From assembly GCA_031771865.1 (NCBI GenBank), contig JASISA010000001.1:682001-746000 (forward strand): a stretch of 64,000 nucleotides of DNA, given 5' to 3'. The notes under the pieces are model-generated. The model worked only from the letters and a program-made list of their open reading frames with translations, did no database searches and had not been told where the DNA came from. Positions within the stretch are counted from its first letter, which is position 1; each line of letters starts with the position of its first letter. This DNA is from Nothophaeocryptopus gaeumannii. Lineage: Eukaryota; Ascomycota; Dothideomycetes; Mycosphaerellales; Mycosphaerellaceae. Position numbers and translations under genes: made by a program. Shown in pieces: positions 11,915 through 23,089 of the stretch.

Positions 11915-13191
11915 TTAGCTTAGCCATGTAGCTCGCCCTATCTTCTTCATGCTCTGAATCTTGTCCTTGATTGCTTGTCTCTTTGAGCACATATAGTGCC
12001 AAGCTGGGTGGTTCTGACTGCAATTTCCGCATTTACTGTGCTTTAATCGGTCTGCCTCTGCAAGCTTCTCGTGCGCACATTCTCTTATGTTATGGCTTCC
12101 TCCACACCTTGCACACACCGTACCGTTTGTGCACCTTGTGCCGATATGGCCATATCTTTGGCAGTTGAAGCACTGTGTTATTGTCCATTGGTGGTCCCAT
12201 TCTTCAGTGTCGTGGAGCACTCCGGAGATGATAATGCCCTTCTCTACCGCAGCTCTGGCAGCTTGGTGGCCACCGTCTTCAGTTCGACTACTAGAGTGCT
12301 CTGTTTCTTTGTTCCCGTTGCTATAGCTTTCTAGCCCTTCCACCAGGCATTCTGTACTTGGATTCCGGGTATTAGCCGCTTGTTGTCTTCCTCAATTGAC
12401 CGGATCCGCTGTGTAGTAGGGTCGTTTTCTGCAACTGTAACAAAGTGGACTTGGACTGGGAAGGTTTTCTGTGCTATTCTTGCCTCCTTCAAGACCTTGC
12501 CTAGGCCTTGGGTGTCTGCCGCCATTCGGTTCCTTGCTGCAGGGTCCGTAGTCGTGAGAACTAGTCCATCGGGGACCTTCTTGACTGCGACTACATGTGC
12601 CCAGTTCCCTCCTTCTGCAGTAAAACGCGAAACAATCCGGGTAGCTTCAGCATCCCTAAGCTCAGCCCTAGTCGCTTCGTTGTCTACGTGAATCTTGAGG
12701 GAGCACGCAGCTCTTTGTGCTTTGATGCTAGACAGCTGGGCTGGCTGTTGGGCTGCGACTGTAGCCCAGGTTGTCTTTGGTCCTGGACTCTGCTCTATCT
12801 TCTTCTGAATCTGTGTAATACTCCGTTGGATAGATTCCAGAGTGGCTTCCTGGTTGGTGCGCTTCGTGGTCCGCGCTGCAGTTGAGTGAATCATATCCAG
12901 AATCATCTGGATTGCCCTCTCTGGTTGGAGGGAGGAGTGTTGACTCTGATGCATCAGTTCAGCTGCCTCATTCTGAATCTCTTTCAGGGCCTCCCAAGGT
13001 GAGAGGGGACCCTGCTGGTTCTTGTTTACTGCTGCGTTCTTCTCTCTATACCCCTTCTCTTGGGAGGTTGGGTAGGAAGCTAGATTGATACTCCCTGTAT
13101 CTCTGCCTGTAGTAGTTTCTTCAGTAACCTCTTGAAATGGCTCTAGTCCGTTGTCTGTGCCTGAGGCAGCACAGCCTTGTGCACTGGCCAT
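11915..13191 (-). pseudogene. LINE copy 1 ORF1 (gag-like, CCHC zinc knuckles)
   Basis: The first segment (13191 down to 12331) opens at MASAQGCAASG and contains a coiled-coil-prone region. It ends at a TAG after an A-W-W-K-G motif. The second segment (down to 11915) carries the CCHC array: C-F-N-C...C, C-A-R-C-G...C and C-G-N-C. ORF1 proteins of this type bind the element's RNA. Copy 2 has the same TAG. It lacks five bases present in copy 1 near 12,265 (ccacc), and copy 2 keeps the frame there, so the insertion is private to copy 1. A further frame break at about 13,230 suggests that ORF1 once began upstream of 13,191. Confidence 0.75.
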
Positions 13192-13366
13192 GCTTGGCAG
13201 AGAATTCTCTTCTTCTGATGCTGAGAATCAGTATTTTCGAGCGCTGACTGCGCACCCGCCAACAGCGGCGTGTAGCCGTGCTTTGGATGCGTGTATTGCC
13301 TTGATAGGTTCCGTATGTTCTGAGGTTTTGGTAATGCCGCCTCCCCAAATTCCCTACTTATAGTTC

Positions 13367-16300
13367 CGGAATCCAAGTACAGAATGCCTAGTGGAAGGGC
13401 TAGAAAGCTATAGCAACGGGAACAAAGAAACAGAGCACTCTAGTAGTCGAACTAAAGACGGTGGAAGCTGCTAGAGCTGCGGTAGAGAAGGGCATTATTA
13501 TCTCCGGAGTGCTCTACGACACTGAAGAATAGGACTACCAATGGACAATAACACAGTACTTCAACTGCCAAAGATATGGCCATATCGGCACAAGGTGCAC
13601 AAACGGTACGGTGTGTGCAAGGTGTGGAGGAAGCTATAACATAAGAGAATGTGCGCACGAGAAGCTTATAGAGGCAGACCGATTAAAGCATAGTAAATAC
13701 GGAAATTGCAGTTAGAACTACCTAGCTTGGCACTATATTGTGCTCAAAGAGACAAGCAATTAAGGACAAGATTCAGAGTATAAAGAAGATAGGGGCGAGC
13801 TACATGGCTAAGCTAACCTATAGTACTCCTAGCTCTACTTCTCCTCTACCTTCCCCTCCTCTATAGCAAGGAGCGAATAGGGAGGGAGAGGACTAAACAG
13901 CTACCCGGACAAGCCGCGAATATGTCCTAGGTAGGAGGCTAATAGGAATAGTAGTAGAGAAGCGAATACTATAGAGGTTTAGGAGGCTAGTTAGGGCAGT
14001 GAACAGGGCTAAGACTATTATACTAGAGTAAGGACAAGGGTTAATCCGACGAGCAATACAGCGGGATTAACTACTAGCTAGTACCTAATAAACATATAAC
14101 CGATACTAAGTATACTATAGGCAAACGTACGGAAATTACAGGCTACCTACTAGTAGCTACTCGATAATAGCTAGAAAGATATTCTCGCTATCTAGGAGCT
14201 ATACACTAACCCAAGCAATAGAAGAATAGTTACATATCCGAAGTGCTATACTATTGTAGGGGAAGATAAAGACAGGAGAGTCGTATTCTACGTCTATAAG
14301 AAGTATAGCCTATCCGAATAGTCGTACCGGATTATAAGTAATTAGAAGATCCTAATCTTACTATAAACGACAATAGGAACTATATACCTCTATAATATCT
14401 ATAACTAGGATACGAGGCTTATAGTAGAGGAGCTTTTAGAAGGTATTGAGGAACCGGGAGAACACGTTCTAGTTAGAGACTTTAATCTTCACTACCGTTA
14501 GTAGGGAGGACCGTTAGTACTATAGGAGGATCTTAGAGTAAGAGAGCTACGAGAGGCGTATCGAGACACGCTATACCTAGCGATACCCCTAGGCCTTGCT
14601 ACCTAGAGAAAGATACTACAGTCCTAAACTAGGACGACGATAGACCTTACTCTTATAATAGAGGAGATATTAAAGAGGATAATAGTATGTTAGCTAGGCA
14701 AGGAAGATATTAACTCTAATTATATTAGTATAGAGACAACTATTAATATAGGGATATAGGAGGAGACGAGAACAAGATAGATATAGAAGGACACTAACTA
14801 GGAGGAGTTTAGAGAGACGCTCTAAAAGCTCCTACCTATAGCCGAAGGGATAACAATAAAGGAGGATATAGATAGTACTATAAGTAATCTTAGCAATGCT
14901 CTATAAAAGACAAGGGACCTTGTTGTCCGGCGTAAAACATATCGGCCGCTAGGTCCAAGGAGTGTGCCGGTAGTACTACATGCGATTTAGGAGGCTCGGT
15001 AGGTAAGACGGCATGCACAATAGATAGGGAGCGAGGAGTACTAGAAGGAGTAGAGGGCACGAAACTAGGAGAAAAAGAGAACTATCTAGATAGAGAAAAG
15101 GAAATAGTAGAGGACCGCGGTTCACAAAACCGCTAGCGAGCTATAGGGAATATAGAAGCTAGCTAAGTAGGCAAAGAATAGCGATAGCCCTATTCGACCT
15201 CCCTAGATACCTATACTAATATACAATAACGATTAGTTCACGACGGATAGTGCGAAAATAGAGATCCTACGGATAGCCCTTTTCCTAATACTAGAGCCCG
15301 TAGATACATTAGATATCGAGAGTACTATATACCTAGAACCTATTAATATAGTATGCGAAATTATAGAAGAGGAGGTACGAAAAGTAGTCTAAAGACTACC
15401 GAACGACAAGGCTCCCGGCCTCGACGAGATACTAAATAGATGCATTAAGAAGTACCTAGCTTAGCTACTCCCTATCCTCTAACGCATCTTCTAATAGTGT
15501 GTTTCAATTAGCTACTACCTAGCCTAGTTTCGGAAAGCTAGGACGATTATGCTATAGAAGGCGGGTAAAGACTTATCTACTCCAAAGGGATGGAGGCCTA
15601 TTGCCCTTCTATCGTGCATTGGCAAGATACTAGAAGCAATAGTTGCACGGAAAATAGGACAGGCTATACGGGAATATAAGTTACTTCCTTAAAACTAAAT
15701 AGCGCAAGTAGGTAGATCGACTAGAGACGCACTATAGTACATCCTTTAAAGCGTTTAGACTACGTAGAAGAAAGGCAAGGTAGCCTTAGTGTTATTACTT
15801 AACATAATAGGAGCGTTTAATAAAGTTAATTACGAACGGTTAATCTATAACCTACGGTGCAGGAGGATTCTATACTAGATTATAGCTTTTATAGCGTTAT
15901 TCCTAAAGGATAGAGAGACAACAATCGCTATCCCTAGATACGAGTTACTAGTAGTACGAGTAGTATGCGGAATCCTATAAGGAAGTACTATCTCACCTAT
16001 CCTATTCCTCTTCTTTATAGCCTCCCTCCTAGAAGGAATAGAATATACTAAAGTAGTTGGGTTTATAGATAATATATACCTTATTGCAGTGTTAAATTCG
16101 ATAAGAGGTACATGCGAGGTACTAGAAAAGGACTATAATAGCTATCTACAATAGGCCTTAAGATATGGAGCTAAGTTCGCCCCTAAGAAATACAAAGTTA
16201 TGCACTTTATAAGGGGTATAAGGAGTATATCCGAATCCTAGAGAACACCTAACATCCCGTCGCTCTAGAGTAGCCTAGAGGATACAATAAGGGTCCTAGG

Positions 16301-17493
16301 AGTAATCGTTAATAAGAGACTCAAGTAGTACGCATAGATAGAGAATACCCTTATAAAAGCAAAACGGCTAGAAGCTATACTACGATAGATTACTACTACT
16401 ACGTGGGGCGCCACGGTAGAGATAGCCCGTAAGCTATATATCTCAATAATTAGGCTAGTAGTAATACACGGGAGCGAGGTATAGATAGTAGGAAAGGAGA
16501 CTAGAATCTTAAAAATGCTCTAATAAAAGCTATAGGTAATATAGAATAGATTCCTATAGATAATCCTTAGGGCCTACCGAGCTACACTAACGCGACTATT
16601 ATATAAAGAACTCTAGATCGAAGACATTACCGAGTATAGGAAGAGAACTACTATAGCTGCGATGGCTGCGTAGAGGTAGAGGCCGGATATATACTAGGCT
16701 ATATAAGAGCTAAAGGGGCGGATCCTACTAAAGTGCGGACAACTTGGGGCATATAGCAGACGCCTAAGAAAACTATACAGCTCGCTACTAGAGCAGACAG
16801 ACGAGTAGGCTACTATCCTACGGTCCTAGCTCTCTTACATAGATAGAGTAGATCTAAAGAAGACTCGGAAAGCAACATAGACTATCCTCTAGGGCTAGTA
16901 TAAGCGGGACGAGTTATAGAAGTAGGACAATACTAGGCGCGAAGGAATCCTCCTACTCGCGTTTAGGACTCTATAGAATACTAATACCCGGGAGCTTTAT
17001 CGAGGGCTTAGTAAAGCCTAGGCCGCGATAGTATTCTAGATACGGTTAGAGACAATTAGTCTTCCTTACTTCCTCTATAAGGTTAGGGTACCCGATACTA
17101 GCCCCTACTACGAATGTAGAGATAGAGGGATAGCTCGACACTACCTTACCTACTATACAAACATGCGAGAGAGTAGAAGGGAACTTATCTTAGCTACTAG
17201 ATACTAGGACGCGAGAAGATAGCTTACTAAGTTTCCTAGACAAACCGTAGCGTAGGCAATAAGGTATCTCCCTATAGGACAATTCGAGTAGACCCTTAAA
17301 CATCTCCTAGAGTAGGCCGGAGATCTCGAACCCAAGTAAGGAGGATAATATTAACTCTAGCGTATTAGCTAGCTACCTATAGGCAAATATATTAGTTCTA
17401 TAGTACCTAAGATATAGTAGGGTATAAGGTATAATAGAGAAGGGAGGAAGTTTTACGCTATAGGCACTTTCTATAGGGTTTTCTTTTATAATA
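13367..17493 (+). mobile_element. LINE copy 2, 5'-truncated and heavily RIPed
   Basis: The homology to copy 1 starts at ccggaatccaagtac (about 13,367) and ends at ttttcttttataatat (about 17,493). It runs through part of ORF1 and all of ORF2 on the plus strand. Differences from copy 1 are overwhelmingly C-to-T in CpA or its complement, for example cac to tac, tgg to tag, cag to tag and gca to ata. These create so many stops that from about 13.7 to 17.9 kb no frame of 60 codons survives. This is the RIP signature. The first ~300 bases are less altered than the rest. The copy lacks the (TAA)n tail. Confidence 0.92.
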
Positions 17494-17940
17494 TATACCT
17501 ACGTCTCGGATATAGCGACCTCGAACTCGTTATAGATAAACTATACTAGTTCGTCGAGGAATATAGTAGGCTTATCTTTAAGGTATACGATAATATACTC
17601 CTCTTACTTAGGTATAAGCCTACGGACTAGGCCTTTCTTCGTAAATAGTAGGTATAGCTCGTAGAAGAGAGTAATATTAGTCTTTAGTTTATTAACGTAG
17701 CGCCTACTAATATTAGTAACTCGTGTAGTACCGCGGTTGGATTGTCCCTCTGCCTAGAGGTCCTTTAGGTATAAGATTTAGTCTAGAGGTACCTAGTTAC
17801 GCGTAGGTAGCGTATACTTCTAGCCTTTTCGCTACTTAGGCTCTTTACTACGGATCTAGAGGGGGTTTATATAAGGATTAGGACGCGTAGAATGTATTAT
17901 GAACAGGTTGTTGTGTTGATATATACAGGAATACTAATTA
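17494..17940 (-). mobile_element. RIPed relic of a Tc1/mariner-like transposase, N-terminal part
   Basis: This stretch is also full of TA steps and in-frame stops. On the minus strand around 17,505-17,640 one frame reads KKGLVRRLIPK, a stop, then YLKDKPTIFLDELV, a stop, then FIYNEFEVAISET. If the stops are read as RIPed Gln or Trp codons, it resembles the helix-turn-helix segment of fungal Tc1/mariner-type transposases. In those families a L-D-E-M-V-W-F stretch precedes S-T-I-S-R-A-L. The relic stops exactly where LINE copy 2 ends, so copy 2 probably inserted into it. The superfamily call is tentative. Confidence 0.45.
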
Positions 17941-17941
17941 T

Positions 17942-18331
17942 CTAAGACTTGGAGTGTGTGTGCGGGTGTAGCCGCAAGTGGGCACGCCTACTCGCAATCG
18001 GTAATAGCTGGCTAGAATATGGGGAATGCAAATCGAAGGTCTTGCCATCCGATGCATTTTCGAAAGAGCCGTTGATGAAGAGCTTTGCTGCGATTGGCAA
18101 GTTTTCGGAGGCCATCAACTGTGCTAAAAATTCGTTTCCAGAGCAGAACAGCTCAGATATCAAGTCTGGTTGGACTTCAAATATGCAGGAAGGTGCTTCT
18201 GCAGCCTGCATGACGATCCTTGTGCGTACTGTCAGGACAGCTTCTCCAATCTGTGGAGACCTCGACCATGTCAATCGCTCGAGCCGCTTGAGCGTCTGCT
18301 CGCCTACATGGTGATCACTCACCTTAGCCAT
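17942..18331 (-). pseudogene. aldehyde dehydrogenase, truncated 5' end
   Basis: The minus-strand frame contains ENLPIAAKLFINGSFENASD followed by G-K-T-F-D-L-H-S-P-Y, the typical N-terminus of the NAD(P)+-dependent aldehyde dehydrogenase superfamily. The likely ALDH start is the ATG at 18,113-18,115. Homology ends after about 38 residues near 18,000, right beside the transposon block, and the catalytic Cys/Glu and NAD-binding parts are missing. Sequence further upstream in the same frame (from the ATG at 18,329) begins with ATGGCTAAG and GTGAGT and could be a small exon plus intron of another gene. The enzyme oxidises aldehydes to acids. This fragment cannot be active. Confidence 0.55.
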
Positions 18332-18404
18332 CCATAATACTTAGAACAAGGCGCGTCTGATACTGAATACAGGTTTCTTCGGGCTTCCTCCGGACTGGCA
18401 GGAT

Positions 18405-20086
18405 CTACAGTAAGAATTCAAACGACGTCAACTCCTCTCTCGCGCGCTTTTCTGGCGACAAAGCTCCCATTAACCGCGCCTTACGCTTGTTCTTGCAAAC
18501 AAGCAACAGAGTGGCAAATGTCACCAGGAAGAAACCACCGCATGTCCAGCCAAGCCCATTCCTGAACCCAGTTGGATACCTAGGAACCTTACCAGCGATG
18601 AACACATTGCTGGAAACAAAATTCGCGCATTCAACAAACCCGACTTGCCACGCCATACCAACTGCGAGATACTTCCTCCCTCGAAGATCGTTGCTGAGCC
18701 AGGCCATCAGTAACGGCATCTGGGGAAACGTGCCAATGCTCATGAAGAAAAGAGCCGCATTTCTCACTCCAGGAGCGGGGACGTAGACGAACATGATAAC
18801 CCATCCCACGAGCTGGCAGCATATGGAGGATAGCATGAAAGCAAATCTCCAGTTGGGTCGAGATGCAAGCCCGGTCACCAAGAATGTGAACACGATGCCA
18901 GCGCCCCACACGTGCATTGTCATGACTTGCGCCTTGGACGATGTCCAGCCGAGCTCCTTCAGAATGGACGTCATGAAGGCTGAGATGGGTGATGCCGTGA
19001 TGTCACAGCAGAAAAAGCACATCGTGAAGAGATGAATGCGTCAGTCGACCAATATCTTTTCGAAGGTTAGCGATGCTGTTCCTTTGCAGGACGTGGAACT
19101 ACTGACCTTCCATATGGGAACATCGTCAGCTACTCAGCCTTTCTCCTCCAGACCACGAGAGGCTTCGAGTTTCGCAACAAGATACTTCCGATCATTCGGA
19201 CTTAAGAACCATTTTCGAGCTTTCTTGGGGAAGCTAGGTGTGAAGACCAGAGCGATCATACCAAAGAACACAGTCATCAAGCCCTCAATGATGAAGATCT
19301 GTCGAAGGTCAATAGTCGCTTTTCGTTGTCTCTCGAACGCACACCAACCCACCGCCATCCCTCATATTCCACCAGGTCCATCGAGATTTTCGATTGCATA
19401 AGCCAAGAGACCCGAGAAGAACGGACCCAACAGCGCGAAGTTGAAGAAAGCCGCAAAGCGTACCGCAGCCTGTTTCTTCGTGTAGTACATCGAGATCATG
19501 AATGCTGCTCCGGCTGGCAAAGAGGCTTCGAGTGCTCCCGTTAGGAAGCGGAGAGCGAGCAGGCCGCGATATGATGCTTTTAGACCCTGACACATCCCGA
19601 GAACGCCGAGAAGGCAGGTCATGCTTCCTAAGGAGAGGTTTGGAGAGATTTGGCCCATGTTCAAATCACGTTACTGGGTACTTCGCTGGCAATCTGTCAG
19701 TTCCGCAAGATCGGTGGATCTACACTTGGGCGCACGCCAGAATAAAGGGAATGTAAAAGATCCACAACGCCGTGTTGTAGCCATTTGATGGCATATTCAG
19801 GTCTTCAACAAGGCCTTCGATCTTCGCATCTGCGATGTTGGTCCTGTCGAGAAACATCTGGTGGTGCCTTTGTAAGCCGCCAGTCATGAGATGCCGGTTG
19901 AGGCCTTACAATCATGTACAGAAGACCGTCTGTGGGCAGCAGAATAAAGTCCCGCCTGACCAAGAGCCTTCGTGCCTGACGGGCGTCTGAGTGTTGGTCG
20001 ACATGACCATCTTCGATGCTGATAGCATTGATCGAAGCGTCGGTGTCGCCTTTGAGGTCTTCGGGATCTTTCTTTTCGGTCGACAT
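18405..20086 (-). pseudogene. MFS transporter, allantoate/nicotinate permease (DAL5/TNA1-like) type, disrupted
   Basis: ATG at 20084-20086 (MSTEKKDPEDL). Introns are placed at 19858-19909, about 50 bp near 19,690-19,750, one before the IFIIEGLM helix, and one near 19,090. The pieces give FLDRTNIADAK, Y-I-P-F-I-L-A-E-V-P-S-N, the LRFLTGALEA helix and the MCFFCCDITASPISAFM segment, all in the order of the anion:cation symporter (ACS) family. These proteins import organic anions such as allantoate, nicotinate or pantothenate. Damage: one T lost at about 19,673, one base gained near 19,372, and in-frame TGA codons near 19,030 (where Trp is expected) and near 19,138. Confidence 0.75.
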
Positions 20087-20571
20087 CTTCGCAACCACAC
20101 TGCAAATTCGACTATAGAAAGGTGAGTTGAAGTTGTTAACTACGACACAATATCATCCGTGGGCCTCAATCAACGAAGGTAAACCACCAACACCAAGTCC
20201 GCTGCTGAACATAGCAGGCCAGCGGCTGAGCTGCATAGTTCTCAATGACTCGGTGATGATCTGCGTGCACTCAACGGAGCGAATGATAACAATCAAATTT
20301 CGACATATCAGTTCATACGGTATTAGAATCCTTGTAGCTTGAATGGGTCTATCTCCAAGCGACGCGGAGGTCCAAGTTTCACGACATCTATGATATGCGG
20401 CCAAGCTGGCCGCGGCCACCGGTCACACTCGGTCGACGACAACACAGTGTGTGAGCGTCTGCGTCTGTCAATCTTGGCGAGTTGGAACAAAAGCCTCTCG
20501 AACAGAGTACGGTTCGCAGCTGCGTTTGTACGACGACAAAGTTAAGGGACACCTAACATCGACCCAAAGAG
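20087..20571. promoter_or_regulatory. divergent intergenic region
   Basis: The 485 bases separate the MFS relic (leftward) from the maleate-isomerase-like gene (rightward), so both promoters should lie here. I recognise no specific operator. Confidence 0.4.
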
Positions 20572-21394
20572 ATGGCTCCAACGGCTTCCCAAGCGCTTGT
20601 TAGCTATGTCTCACCACGAGCTCGATTGGGTCTCATCGTGTACGTATTCTTAAAGATATACTGAGTTGCTCATGGCACTGATAGAACGACATAGTCCAGC
20701 AACCAACACAGTAGTAGAAGCCGAGTTCAACCGGATGCGACTTCCCGGAAGCTCCTGGCACAGCGGCCGTATCGACATCGCAAGCCCCTCTCTGAAAGAT
20801 GACGAGAGCATGGTAGCTTTCTTGGAACACATTCGAACGACCACCGAAGCCGCCGTGAAGGGCGTTCTCCACTGCCAACCGACTTATCTGGTAATGGGTA
20901 TGAGCGCAGAGACTTTTTGGGGCGGCAAAGACGGAGCTGACAAATTTGAGAAATTCATGAACGAGCTCTCTGGTCTCAATGTTACCACAGGCGCTCATGC
21001 TACTAAAGCCGCGTTGGATGCGTATGGCGCGAAGAAGATCGGTATCATCACGCCGTATCAGCCAGTGGGAGATCAGCAAGTAACGGAGTTCTTCACAGCG
21101 CTGGGATTTGAGGTCAAAGCAATCGTCGGGCTGCGGTGTGAGACTGCCACATCGATTGCTGAAGTTGATCCGGATATGATCAAAGACGCTTTCCGAAAGA
21201 TGAACAGTGAGGAAATCGAGGCGCTCTTCCAAGCGGGCACAAATCTTCCTGCAGCATTAGCTGCGGCTGAGATGGAATCAGAGCTATCGAAACCAGTAAT
21301 CGCTGTGAACACGGCGACTGTTTGGCATGCTTACAGGACCAATGGGATTCTGGATAAGATTGATGGATTTGGATCGCTTCTGCGGGATCATTAG
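20572..21394 (+). CDS. maleate isomerase / arylmalonate decarboxylase-like protein (Asp/Glu racemase superfamily), 255 aa
   Basis: Exon 1 (20572-20639) and exon 2 (20695-21394) join through an intron with GTACGT...CATAG ends, restoring LGLIVPATNTVVEAEF, the family's first substrate-binding loop. Further motifs are G-M-S-A-E-T-F-W-G-G, A-Y-G-A-K-K-I-G-I-I-T-P-Y, Q-A-G-T-N-L-P and P-V-I-A-V-N-T-A-T. The superfamily catalyses cofactor-free proton chemistry: maleate to fumarate isomerisation, aryl-malonate decarboxylation, amino-acid racemisation. The usual second catalytic cysteine (S-C-T-N-L) is Gly here. Length is normal and the frame is intact. It lies among a transporter, a FAD monooxygenase, a GMC oxidoreductase and an ALDH fragment, which suggests catabolism of an aromatic or N-heterocyclic acid. 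Confidence 0.75.
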
Positions 21395-21404
21395 CTATCA
21401 GTAG

Positions 21405-22794
21405 CTACAATGGCGATGTTCCAACGCGTTGATCTCTATCTCGGTCCATTGCTCCCATCCATGCCTTTCTACCATACGTCATGGAGTTCTGAAGATCATA
21501 CTGCAGCCAGCTTCGGCACTTGTTCGACATACAAGCCTCAGCCCTATCCAAGTCCGCCTGCAGGTCATGCTGCCAAATCCAATGCAACCTCCCATTCGCA
21601 TTCTCCACGATCTTCGCCATATCGCTTCGAGTCTCAGGCAAATTCCAACCATACATCTCCCCCGCTTCCTGACTCGTACTCACCACAGCTTGCGCTCTGG
21701 GCCTCCGAATGCCATCATCCACCTTGAAGACCGCTTCCAGCTGATCCGGCGATGAGGGAAGTGCGAGCAAATGTGCCAACATCACCGCATCCTCCAAACC
21801 TTGTCCAGCGCCGGCAGCTTGTCCAGGGGATGATGCATGTGCGACGTCGCCGGCAATAGCGATCTGTCTGTTGTAGTATGTTTGTGTTTCGGGATGATGG
21901 AAAATTGGCCATTTGAGTGGTTTTGCCCAGTTCAGCAAAAATCAGCAGCCTGCTATCCAGCGTGCTTAAGTCGGAGAGCATTTCTTCTCGACTGCACTCC
22001 ACCGCCTCTTGCGGTCCCTTCCAAGGGTTTGGGTCACTGACGAAGAAGACGAAGTTTTCTTCTTTACCCTTCGAGATTGGATAGATAGCCACTCCCTTCC
22101 CTTTGAACATAAACCACTTCGCATCTCCTGCGTGCTTTCCGAGTATCTTCTTGCAGTCCGTCATTGGGATAATACGGCAATAGATGTAAGAGTCGGCGTA
22201 TTTTGCCGTCACTTCATGAGGGGCGATTTCCTCGAGCACGGCCTTTCGAGTGGTACCTTTGATACCGTCACATCCAATGAGTGCGTCGACGAAGAATGTC
22301 TCACCATCCTGGAAACGAATCCGAACTTTCTGATCTTGCTGCACAATCTCGACCGCTCGGTTGTTGAACTTCACAACACCCTCCGGAACGGAAGACTCCA
22401 TAATCTGCAGCAAATCCCTTCGATGAGCACTACTGCTCCTGAAGTAATCCGCGCGAACCTTGCCGCTTCCCCATACCAACTTCATTCCAAAGTACAGACC
22501 TTCCTCAGCGTACAAGACATCGAAGACGCTATGCTCAAATTCGACCCTCTCATAATGCGTGGACGCAGACTCGTACAAGCTCCGGAATCGAGGGTCTAGC
22601 AGACCAATCGCGCGCAGAGCTTTAGGTCCAAGACCGATTCCAGCTCCGACAAGAGAGAACTCACTCGCGGCTTCGTAGACTGTGACTGGTATCCCTCGCT
22701 TTAGAAGTCCAATAGCTAGCGCGAGCCCAGTGATGCCAGCTCCTAGTATTGCGATCTCGAGCGGAAGCCGCGGTGTGGCATCCGACCTCTCCAT
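21405..22794 (-). pseudogene. FAD-dependent monooxygenase (salicylate hydroxylase type), one frameshift
   Basis: ATG at 22792-22794. The N-terminal FAD fingerprint is I-L-G-A-G-I-T-G-L-A with a glutamate at the end of strand 2 (VYEAASEF). The middle D-G motif is GCDGIKGTT, and the C-terminal motif GDVAHASSPGQAAGAGQGL binds the FAD ribityl/phosphate. This is the group A flavin hydroxylase layout for NAD(P)H-dependent aromatic ring hydroxylation. The frame shifts once at 21937-21941, a run of five A (minus-strand T). With four T the reading continues as L-I-L-L-N-W-A-K-P. No other break is visible, so this could be a single sequencing error in a homopolymer. It is convergent with, and only 10 bp from, the maleate-isomerase-like gene. 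Confidence 0.75.
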
Positions 22795-23089
22795 GATGAG
22801 TGGTCCAATGTGATATATTGAGACTGATGATGGTTCTCGTAACAGTGCTCCGACAACTTCTTCGTGTCAGCTGACGATGATCGTTACACATTGCTTCTCG
22901 GCCGCGCTCAAGTCCAATCGCCTATCTTTCTTGAGCTATGACAGGGATTGCGCCCGGGTAGCCGATGGTGTGAGGAACCGTGGTGATGGACGTGGAGCGA
23001 TGAGCGAAGGTTGATACCTGAGATATGCATTCCGACATGCGAGACCGACTAGTCTCTCTACCTCTGCATCACTATCGGCGTCATAAGCA

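Larger units (their letters stand above)
8094..13366 (-). mobile_element. non-LTR retrotransposon (LINE), copy 1, lightly damaged
   Basis: The element is read on the minus strand. It has ORF1 with CCHC knuckles, then ORF2 with an endonuclease and reverse transcriptase and a C-terminal Cys/His motif, and then a (TTA)n tail, which is the order in LINEs. The left end is the microsatellite tail near 8094. The right limit is set where copy 2 begins (about 13,367), so the 5' end may be slightly truncated. Coding frames are long, but comparison with copy 2 shows a few indels in copy 1, so it cannot encode full proteins as it stands. It lacks the dense CpA-to-TpA changes of copy 2. Confidence 0.9.
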
